DNA of 58,313 nucleotides from Bryobacteraceae bacterium (lineage in GTDB: Bacteria > Acidobacteriota > Terriglobia > Bryobacterales > Bryobacteraceae), in contig JABAQT010000057.1 of NCBI GenBank assembly GCA_019187195.1, forward strand, positions 2,378 to 60,690, given 5' to 3'. Shown here piece after piece: positions 15,834-22,354 of the stretch. The position numbers and the translations under genes are program-made. The notes beneath the pieces were generated by a model. That model ran no database searches and was not told where the DNA came from. It was given only the letters and a program-made list of their open reading frames with translations. Within the stretch, counting starts at the first letter, position 1; the number at the start of each line of letters is the position of its first letter.

Positions 15834-17069
15834 ATGCGCATTGTCATGAATGGCACCGGCTTGAAATTCCTGCGAACGCTGGGGTTCCAACTCGGCCTTG
15901 CCGAGGCGCCTCCTTCTCCGGCATTGCTGCCGCCCGCCCTCAAGCCGAAGGTGATGGCCGCCGCCGCCCCCGGCAACAACGGATTCGCTTTCCCCGAGTT
16001 GCAGACAACGCTGCCGCTCTCCGAGCCAGGCCTGGCCATACAGGAGGACATGCGGTTTCCAGCCGCCAGCCTACTGACGGCTCCGCCTCCCGAGGAACCG
16101 GCTCCGCCGGATCCAACCGACGAAGCTTTGGCGAATCTGCTCCACATGATGGAGAAGCCCACCCCGGAGCCCCACCTGGTGCATGAGATCCGCCTCGACT
16201 TGCAGGGTTTGCTCGAGGCGCTAAGCTCCCAGGAGTCCCCGCATCCGGAGCCGGCCTCTCTCACGCGGAATCATCCGTGCCCGCAATACGCGGCTCTTCA
16301 TGGCAGAAAGATTACTCTCGCGCTATCAGGGAACGAACTGCGCCAGGCGCAGCAGGTTCTGGAGCGCCAGAACTGCAACGTAAGAGTGCTCGAGGGGGAG
16401 ATCGGTTCCACACTGTCCCTGGAATCGCTCGACACTGAGATCCTCGTCGTTGCCGCGCCCCCGGAGTGGGAACTGACCGAACCCATCGACCCGGGCTTCC
16501 TCTCCCACACTCCGGCCGGCATTCTGGTCACCGGCTCGCGCCGTCTGCTCACACGTCTCGCCCAGATTCCTCAACCCGGACTCCGCGACTACCTCGCGGC
16601 CCCGTGGCAGGAGGAGGAGTTCGCCTGGAGGGCCGCCATGCTTGCCTCCCGGCCGCCGCTTCCCAAACGGCTGGCGGAGCCCGCTTCGAGGAGGGAGAAA
16701 CCCGAAATTCTGATCGCCGACGACGATGTCACGACGCGCACCTTGCTTGGGTCGCTGCTCTCGAAGCACGGCATGACCTGTCACATTGCCGAGAACGGCA
16801 GCGAAGCGCTCGATATCTTCAAGGCCCGCCGTCCCTGCGCCGCGATTCTGGACATCATCATGCCTTCGATGGACGGGTTCCAGGTGCTTGCGGCCGTGAA
16901 GCAGGATCCCGTCCTGCAGCGGACCCCCGTTGTCCTGCTCACTTCGCGCAACTCGGAGGTGGATAAGCTCCAGGCGTTCGCCCTTGGGGCCGACGACTAC
17001 CTCACCAAGCCATTCAGCCCCATGGAACTCGCCGTGCGCCTCAAGCGGCTGCTCAAGCGGGCGTCATGA
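15834..17069 (+). CDS. Response regulator with N-terminal pseudo-receiver
   Basis: A 411-aa regulator without a DNA-binding domain. Residues about 290-411 form an intact receiver: ILIADDDVTTRTLLGSLLSK (acid pocket), ILDIIMPSMDGFQ (phosphorylatable Asp), PVVLLTSRN (Thr/Ser) and GADDYLTKPFSP (Lys). Residues about 155-275 follow the same strand order but have lost these residues: KITLALSGNELRQAQQVL, TEILVVAAPPEW, GILVTGSRR and LRDYLAAPW, so I read them as a pseudo-receiver. A Pro/Ala-rich N-terminal stretch precedes. ATG 15834 is the likeliest start but has no good ribosome-binding site; GTG 15768 follows AAGGAG too closely. Its stop overlaps the HEAT gene (ATGA). Probably acts by protein contact on the synthase. 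Confidence 0.8.
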   Translation: MRIVMNGTGLKFLRTLGFQLGLAEAPPSPALLPPALKPKVMAAAAPGNNGFAFPELQTTLPLSEPGLAIQEDMRFPAASLLTAPPPEEPAPPDPTDEALANLLHMMEKPTPEPHLVHEIRLDLQGLLEALSSQESPHPEPASLTRNHPCPQYAALHGRKITLALSGNELRQAQQVLERQNCNVRVLEGEIGSTLSLESLDTEILVVAAPPEWELTEPIDPGFLSHTPAGILVTGSRRLLTRLAQIPQPGLRDYLAAPWQEEEFAWRAAMLASRPPLPKRLAEPASRREKPEILIADDDVTTRTLLGSLLSKHGMTCHIAENGSEALDIFKARRPCAAILDIIMPSMDGFQVLAAVKQDPVLQRTPVVLLTSRNSEVDKLQAFALGADDYLTKPFSPMELAVRLKRLLKRAS

Positions 17070-18286
17070 AACGGCTGTCGTCCGCGCTGCGCCGTCTGCG
17101 CGATTTCGCGCGGTCGCCGGCCGCCGGGCGCCTCGCCGTCCTGCTCAAGGTCTGCTTCGTCCTCTCCCTGCTCGTGTACATGGCCTGGCAGGTACACCAT
17201 CAGGTCTTCTCGCGCCGGGTTCGCGAAGTGCCGCTGTCGATGGCCCTTTCCTTCCTCTCGGTACAACTCATGTTGATGACGGCCGAACTCCTGCTCTCCT
17301 GCCTCATCAAACAGAAGGATGCCGCGCGCCGCGGGTTCTCCTCGCGCGCCCTGCCCCTCATTCGCAGGAATCTCGCCGAACACATCGCCGGGGAGGATCG
17401 CTTCCGTCCGTTGCTCGCCATGTGCCTCGTGCACGGCTCGGATGTTCAGAGGGCGCTGGCGGATTTTCTCGGGTCGGTGGAAGGTTCCGCGCGCGCCCGT
17501 CTCACGGCGCTCGCTTCGTCCCTGGGAGTGAGCTGGGTTTGGGAGAAGGTGGCTCTGTATGGCTCGGCTGAACAGCGCAAGGACGCGGCGTTCCACCTTG
17601 GCCTGCTGGCCACTTCATCCTCCCGTGAAACGCTCCGCCGGATGCTCACCGATACTTCTCCGCACGTCCGTACCGCCGCCTGCCGTTCGCTTCTGCGCTT
17701 GGGGGACCCGTCGGATGCCGCCCGGGTTTTTCTTCTGTGCCTCGAATCTCCGCTGCTGGTCCGGGCACTCCTCCTGCCGGACCTCGAACCGCATTCTTCC
17801 CGCCTGGTCGAGGAGGTTTTCCCTCGAGTGCTTGCCGGCGGGGAGCCCTCCCAACTCATCGCCGCTCTTGAACTCGCCGCCGGCTGGATGTCCCGCCTTC
17901 CTTATGGCATGCTGGTCTCCCTGCTAGTCCATCCCTGCGCGTCCGTCCGGGCGGCCGCATTCCCCTTGCTTCAATTCGAAGGCTCCCCGGATCGACTGGA
18001 GGGATGGATCTTTGCCGGGCTCGCCAGCCCGGAAGAACCGGTTCGCCTCGCCGCCGCCCGTCTGGCGGGCAGGCTGCGTATCCGTTCCGCCATTCCCGTT
18101 CTCGAATCGTCTCTTGGCGATCCCCAGGGAGAGCTAACCCGCGAGTCGCTTCGCGCGCTCGGCTGCATGGGGCAGGAAGGGTGGCGGATCCTCGAACGCT
18201 CCGTCCTCTCCCCCGACGCGAAACTCGCCGCCCGTGCCGCCGAAGCCCTGAGCGCGGCGCACCTCTCCCCAATCGAGGCCGCATGA
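17066..18286 (+). CDS. Membrane-anchored HEAT-repeat protein
   Basis: A 406-aa protein with two hydrophobic helices near the N-terminus (LLKVCFVLSLLVYMAWQV and MALSFLSVQLMLMTAELLLSC) and a cytoplasmic-looking array of HEAT-like repeats from about residue 95: e.g. LLATSSSRETLRRMLTDTSP followed by HVRTAACRSLLRLGDPSDAA, then VRLAAARLAGRLRIRSAIPV and LTRESLRALGCMGQEGWRIL. HEAT arrays are curved scaffolds for protein contact. It is coupled to both neighbours by 4-nt ATGA overlaps, lying between the regulator and the GT2 synthase. I infer that it relays the regulator state to the synthase, as a counterpart to accessory subunits of other synthases. Enzymatic function is unlikely. Confidence 0.8.
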   Translation: MKRLSSALRRLRDFARSPAAGRLAVLLKVCFVLSLLVYMAWQVHHQVFSRRVREVPLSMALSFLSVQLMLMTAELLLSCLIKQKDAARRGFSSRALPLIRRNLAEHIAGEDRFRPLLAMCLVHGSDVQRALADFLGSVEGSARARLTALASSLGVSWVWEKVALYGSAEQRKDAAFHLGLLATSSSRETLRRMLTDTSPHVRTAACRSLLRLGDPSDAARVFLLCLESPLLVRALLLPDLEPHSSRLVEEVFPRVLAGGEPSQLIAALELAAGWMSRLPYGMLVSLLVHPCASVRAAAFPLLQFEGSPDRLEGWIFAGLASPEEPVRLAAARLAGRLRIRSAIPVLESSLGDPQGELTRESLRALGCMGQEGWRILERSVLSPDAKLAARAAEALSAAHLSPIEAA

Positions 18287-19725
18287 TCGACTACGACACG
18301 ATAGATATTCTCGTCCACCGGGTCTATTTCTTTTTCGAGAGCGGAATCATCCTCTACGTATTCACCATCAACGCCATCTACTTCTTCCTCACCGTGGCGG
18401 GATTCTTCTGCCTGCGCCGCTACCACTCGACCTTTTCGCGAGAGGAAAAGGACCTTCTCATGAAGTCGCCGCTGATGCCCGCCATCTCGCTGATCGTGCC
18501 CTCCTACAACGAGGCCATGACGATCCGCGAGAGCGTCGGCGGAATGCTGCGGCTTGATTACCCGAACTACGAAGTGGTTGTCGTCAACGACGGCAGCAAG
18601 GACGACACGCTGAAGATCCTGATCGAGGAGTTCAAACTGTATCTCTCGGCGCGCGATGTCGAAGGGAGCCTCTTCACCAAGCCCGTGCGCGCCGTCTATG
18701 AATCCCGCGAACCGATCCGCCTGCTGGTGATCGACAAGTTCAACGGGGGGAAGGCGGATTCGATCAACGCGGGCATCAATGCCGCCTCTTCTCCCTATGT
18801 GATGGTGGTGGATTCCGATTCGCTTATCGAAAAAGACGCCCTCTTCCAGATGATCAAACCCTGCCTCGAGGATCCGGGGCAGGTCATCGCCGTGGGCGGC
18901 ACCGTGCGCGCCGTCAATGACTGCGACGTCCTCCACGGCCGCGTGCGCCGCATCCGCCCGGCCACATCGTGGCTTGCGAACTTTCAGGCGGTGGAGTACC
19001 TGCGCGCTTTTCTGGGGGGGCGCGTGGGGTTCAGTCTCCTCAACTCCCTCCTCATCATCTCGGGAGCTTTCGGGCTGTTCCGGCGCGATGCGCTGCTTGA
19101 AATCGGCGGTTTTGAAGAGTCCACCATCGGCGAGGACATGGAACTGGTTGTGCGGATGCACCACCACTACATCAAGAACAGGAAGCCGTACCGCATTGTT
19201 TACGTAGCCCAGCCGGTCTGCTGGACCGAAGTCCCCGACTCGCTGAAGATCCTCAAGCGGCAGCGCAAACGCTGGCAACGGGGAACCGTCGAGAGTCTCT
19301 GGCGTCATCGCGAGATGCTGCTCAACCCCAGGTACGGCACTGTCGGGCTGTTCGCTTTCTCCTACTTCTTCCTGTTTGAAATGCTCGGACCCGCCGTCGA
19401 GTTTCTTGGCTACTTTCTGACTATTCTGGGTCTGGTGTTCAGCATCATCGCTCCGCCGGTGGCAATCCTGTTCTTTTCGGTGTCCATCATGTCCGGCATG
19501 CTCCTGTCGACCAGCGCTGTGCTTCTCGAGGAGTTCACAATCTGCCGCTATCCGAGCTGGCGCGATAGCTGGAAACTGTTCGCCGCCGCCATTGCCGAGA
19601 ACTTCGGTTTCCGGCAAATGCTCACGCTATGGCGAGTGCAGGGGTTGATAGACGGCATCAAGGGGAAGCGGGGAGGTTGGGGAGCGATGGAGCGAAAAGG
19701 GTTCAAGGTGGTGGGCAAGGCGTGA
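18283..19725 (+). CDS. Processive GT2 polysaccharide synthase, membrane-bound
   Basis: A 480-aa glycosyltransferase of the cellulose/hyaluronan/PgaC type. N-terminal helices (GIILYVFTINAIYFFLTVAG) precede a GT-A domain with all processive-synthase marks: VVVNDGSKDDT (first Asp), VVDSDSLIE (DxD), IGEDMELVVRMH (ED acid) and KRQRKRWQRGT (QxxRW). Three or more helices follow (FAFSYFFLFEMLGPAVEFLG, LVFSIIAPPVAILFFSV). It should polymerise a nucleotide sugar and push the chain through the membrane. The open frame extends upstream, but ATG 18283 overlaps the HEAT stop (ATGA) and starts the family-like MIDYDTIDIL sequence. Closest in layout to poly-N-acetylglucosamine synthases; the sugar cannot be read. 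Confidence 0.88.
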   Translation: MIDYDTIDILVHRVYFFFESGIILYVFTINAIYFFLTVAGFFCLRRYHSTFSREEKDLLMKSPLMPAISLIVPSYNEAMTIRESVGGMLRLDYPNYEVVVVNDGSKDDTLKILIEEFKLYLSARDVEGSLFTKPVRAVYESREPIRLLVIDKFNGGKADSINAGINAASSPYVMVVDSDSLIEKDALFQMIKPCLEDPGQVIAVGGTVRAVNDCDVLHGRVRRIRPATSWLANFQAVEYLRAFLGGRVGFSLLNSLLIISGAFGLFRRDALLEIGGFEESTIGEDMELVVRMHHHYIKNRKPYRIVYVAQPVCWTEVPDSLKILKRQRKRWQRGTVESLWRHREMLLNPRYGTVGLFAFSYFFLFEMLGPAVEFLGYFLTILGLVFSIIAPPVAILFFSVSIMSGMLLSTSAVLLEEFTICRYPSWRDSWKLFAAAIAENFGFRQMLTLWRVQGLIDGIKGKRGGWGAMERKGFKVVGKA

Positions 19726-19735
19726 GGCGGAGGGG

Positions 19736-19765
19736 TTGACCGGGGCCGCTTTAATAAACTATAGT
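19736..19765 (+). promoter_or_regulatory. Predicted sigma-70-type promoter of the NRAMP-USP gene
   Basis: TTGACC at 19736-19741 and TATAGT at 19760-19765 are separated by 18 bp, close to the vegetative consensus. A start site about 7 bp after the -10 box would lie only a few bases before the ATG at 19776, and no Shine-Dalgarno site is seen there. The mRNA may therefore be leaderless. Found by eye. Confidence 0.55.
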
Positions 19766-19766
19766 T
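19757..19766. promoter_or_regulatory. Perfect palindrome over the -10 box, possible metal-regulator operator
   Basis: AACTATAGTT is a perfect 10-bp palindrome covering the predicted -10 box of the Mn/Fe transporter gene, inside the AT-rich stretch 19751-19770. DtxR/MntR-type regulators bind AT-rich palindromes in such places and one is encoded at 10355-11038. Binding by that protein is an inference; the site is short and could be chance. Confidence 0.35.
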
Positions 19767-19775
19767 AACATCAAG

Positions 19776-21689
19776 ATGGAGCCTTTGGTTGACCGGCCTC
19801 ACTCCCTCCCAGAGGTCCATTCCTCCGTCTCCACCTCCCAACCCTCTCTCTGGCGCCGCATGTTCGCCTTCGCCGGCCCCGCTTACCTCGTCAGCGTGGG
19901 CTACATGGATCCGGGCAACTGGGCGACCGATCTCGAAGGCGGCGCTATCTTCGGCTATCAGCTTCTTTGGGTCCTCGTCCTCTCGAACGCCATGGCCATC
20001 CTGCTGCAGACGCTGAGCGCCCGTCTTGGCATTGTCACCGGCCGCGACCTGGCGCAAGCCTGCCGTGATTCCTACCCGAGACCCGTCGCGCAAGCCCTGT
20101 GGCTGCTGTGCGAGGTGGCTATCGCCGCCTGCGATCTGGCGGAAGTGCTGGGCGCGGCCATCGGCCTCAACCTCCTCTTCGGCATTCCGCTCCTTGCGGG
20201 CGTTCTCCTGACCACCCTCGACACCCTCCTTCTACTCTGGTTCACACGCCTGGGGATTCGCGTTATGGAGGCGTTTGTCCTTTCGCTGATCGCCGTGATC
20301 GGCGTATGCTTTCTGATCGAGATCATTCTGGCGAAGCCTTCCTTCAGCGACATGGCCGTTGGACTGATTCCCCGGCTCGACCAGAGGAGCCTGTACGTCG
20401 CTATCGGGATCCTGGGCGCAACCGTGATGCCTCACAATCTCTACCTGCATTCGGCGCTCGTCCAGACGCGCAGGATCGGCAAGAGTGAAGCCGACAAGAG
20501 CGCCGCCTGCCGGTTCAACCTGGTCGATTCCGTGGTGGCGCTGAACGGAGCACTGTTCGTCAATGCCGCCATCCTCATCCTTTCGGCCGCGGTATTTTTC
20601 CAAAAAGGCATAGAAGTGAAGGAGATCCAGCAGGCCCATCTCCTTCTGGCCCCGCTGCTTGGTACGGGGGCGGCGAGCGTGCTCTTCGCCGTGGCGCTGC
20701 TTTGTTCCGGCCAGTCCTCGACTCTCACCGGTACGCTGGCCGGCCAGATCGTAATGGAAGGCTTTCTCAACTTCCGCATGCGCCCGTGGCTGCGGCGCCT
20801 GATCACGCGCGCCGTGGCGGTGGCCCCGGCGGCCGCCACCATCGTCATCGCGGGAGAGGATGCCACTCTAAAGCTGCTGATTCTCAGCCAGGTGATCCTC
20901 AGCCTTCAGTTGCCCTTCGCCGTCATTCCGCTGATCCACTTCACCTCGGATAGGGGGAAAATGGGAGCGTTCACCAACCGCGCCTGGGTGAAGACGGCAA
21001 GTTGGCTGGCGGCGATGATCATCGTGGCTCTGAATCTCTGGCTAGCCTGGACAGCGCTCGGCGGCTGGATCGAGAGCGCTGGAAAGTGGAAACCACTGGT
21101 GGCCGGAATCGCCGTTCCTTTCGCCGTTGCGTTGCTGGCCCTGCTGTTGTGGATCACCTTCCAGCCCTTCCTCGGAAGGCGGCAGGCCGGACTCGGAGGG
21201 GTTCCGGTGCCGGAGCCCGTCTCGCCGGGAGCCGCGCCTTTCTACCAATTGATCCTCGTGCCGCTCGATCATACGGACCGCGACCGCGCCGCTCTCTCCC
21301 ATGCCGTCGCCATGGCGCGCCAGCACGGCTCGAAAGTAGTGCTGCTGCACGTGGAGGAGGGGGTGACCAGCCGGGTCTATGGCCATCTCGCCGAGACCGC
21401 CGAAGTCGAGCGGGGGCAGCAGTACTTCGAGGGAATCCTCGCCAATCTCCGGGGGCAGGGCATTCCGGCGGAGCTGGTCGTGCGGCATTCCGAGAATCCG
21501 CGGCAGGAGATTGTCCACCTCGCCCGCGAGCTTCATCCCGATCTGGTGGTGATGGGGGCCCATGGGCATAAAGGCATACAGGACATCATCTTCGGGGCGA
21601 CCATTAACGGCGTGCGGCATGACCTGGCCGTTCCGCTGCTGATTGTCAAGGACAACGCCGCGAATCAGGCCTCACGGCCCGGCGCCTGA
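19776..21689 (+). CDS. mntH: NRAMP Mn/Fe transporter fused to universal stress (UspA) domain
   Basis: A 637-aa fusion. Residues about 25-460 are an NRAMP divalent-metal/proton symporter with about 11-12 helices; metal-site motifs are intact in helix 1 (YMDPGNWATD) and helix 6 (GATVMPHNLYLHSAL). Met in MPH marks a transition-metal (Mn/Fe) carrier. Residues about 490-637 form a UspA domain: YQLILVPLDHTDRDRAALS, AVAMARQHGSKVVLLHVEEG and the nucleotide loop GAHGHKG...FGAT, near the ATP-binding G-x2-G-x9-G-S/T pattern with Ala in one position. Plain MntH is about 410-450 aa. I infer nucleotide- or stress-dependent gating on the cytoplasmic side. A predicted promoter and palindrome lie just upstream. 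Confidence 0.9.
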   Translation: MEPLVDRPHSLPEVHSSVSTSQPSLWRRMFAFAGPAYLVSVGYMDPGNWATDLEGGAIFGYQLLWVLVLSNAMAILLQTLSARLGIVTGRDLAQACRDSYPRPVAQALWLLCEVAIAACDLAEVLGAAIGLNLLFGIPLLAGVLLTTLDTLLLLWFTRLGIRVMEAFVLSLIAVIGVCFLIEIILAKPSFSDMAVGLIPRLDQRSLYVAIGILGATVMPHNLYLHSALVQTRRIGKSEADKSAACRFNLVDSVVALNGALFVNAAILILSAAVFFQKGIEVKEIQQAHLLLAPLLGTGAASVLFAVALLCSGQSSTLTGTLAGQIVMEGFLNFRMRPWLRRLITRAVAVAPAAATIVIAGEDATLKLLILSQVILSLQLPFAVIPLIHFTSDRGKMGAFTNRAWVKTASWLAAMIIVALNLWLAWTALGGWIESAGKWKPLVAGIAVPFAVALLALLLWITFQPFLGRRQAGLGGVPVPEPVSPGAAPFYQLILVPLDHTDRDRAALSHAVAMARQHGSKVVLLHVEEGVTSRVYGHLAETAEVERGQQYFEGILANLRGQGIPAELVVRHSENPRQEIVHLARELHPDLVVMGAHGHKGIQDIIFGATINGVRHDLAVPLLIVKDNAANQASRPGA

Positions 21690-21823
21690 TCTGTGTTCCG
21701 TTTGGGTCACCCTGTCCCAGAATGTGTCCAACAAACACAACTCGCTTTCGAGGGTTTGGAAGAACCACAAGAAAATGATGGATCGCCTGTTTGGTCCGGC
21801 GATTGCATAAGAGATGGTTACCA

Positions 21824-22354
21824 ATGCGGTTTGCAGGTATCCTCGTCATTGCCGGCGTGAGCGCGTTGCCAGCCGCGACGCTGCAGAAGCTCAGCCTCGA
21901 TGACATGATCCGGAAATCGACACAGATCGTGCGCGGCAAGGTCACCGGGTCAACCACGGTGATGCGTGGCCCGGTCATCTACACCGAATACCGGGTTCAA
22001 CCGTCGGATTCGTATAAAGGCGGCAGCAGTGCGGAGATCAATGTCTTTGTTGCCGGTGGGAAGTACGGATCCGTTACTCAGACTTTTTCCGGTTCTCCAA
22101 GCCTGAGGGAGGGACAAGAGTATGTACTCTTCCTGTGGACTGGCCGGAGTGGCCTTACGCAAGTGATCGGGTTGAGTCAAGGATTGTTCACGATGACAAA
22201 GGATCCCCTGGGGGGGCCGGTGCTGACGCGTAAAGCGGTCAGCGATACCATGCTGGACTCCTCCGGCAAGGTGGTGGAGGATACGCCGGTGAGCGTGCGA
22301 TTAGGCGAGATGGTCGATCGTATTCATCGCACGCTGGCCGGCGTCAGCCGGTGA
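21824..22354 (+). CDS. Small secreted protein, unknown function
   Basis: A 176-aa exported protein that I do not recognise. The signal peptide is clear (RFAGILVIAGVSALPAATLQ). The mature part begins LQKLSLDDMIRKSTQIVRGK and continues with beta-rich sequence (VIYTEYRVQPSDSYKGG, EYVLFLWTGRSGLTQVIGLS); the STQIVRGKV...EYRV pattern resembles small OB-like secreted domains found next to secreted proteases in acidobacteria, but I cannot name a family. I chose ATG 21824 (preceded by AAGAGATGG) over upstream in-frame starts because the signal peptide then begins at residue 1. Its stop overlaps the GTG start of the matrixin gene, so both are probably made together. Confidence 0.7.
   Translation: MRFAGILVIAGVSALPAATLQKLSLDDMIRKSTQIVRGKVTGSTTVMRGPVIYTEYRVQPSDSYKGGSSAEINVFVAGGKYGSVTQTFSGSPSLREGQEYVLFLWTGRSGLTQVIGLSQGLFTMTKDPLGGPVLTRKAVSDTMLDSSGKVVEDTPVSVRLGEMVDRIHRTLAGVSR

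Noticed and set aside
17971..19617. 548-codon open frame on the minus strand opposite the HEAT and GT2 genes
   Set aside because: It is antisense to two well-supported genes with all catalytic motifs; the sequence is rich in His, Asp and Gln in a way typical for GC-rich antisense frames and shows no family motif.
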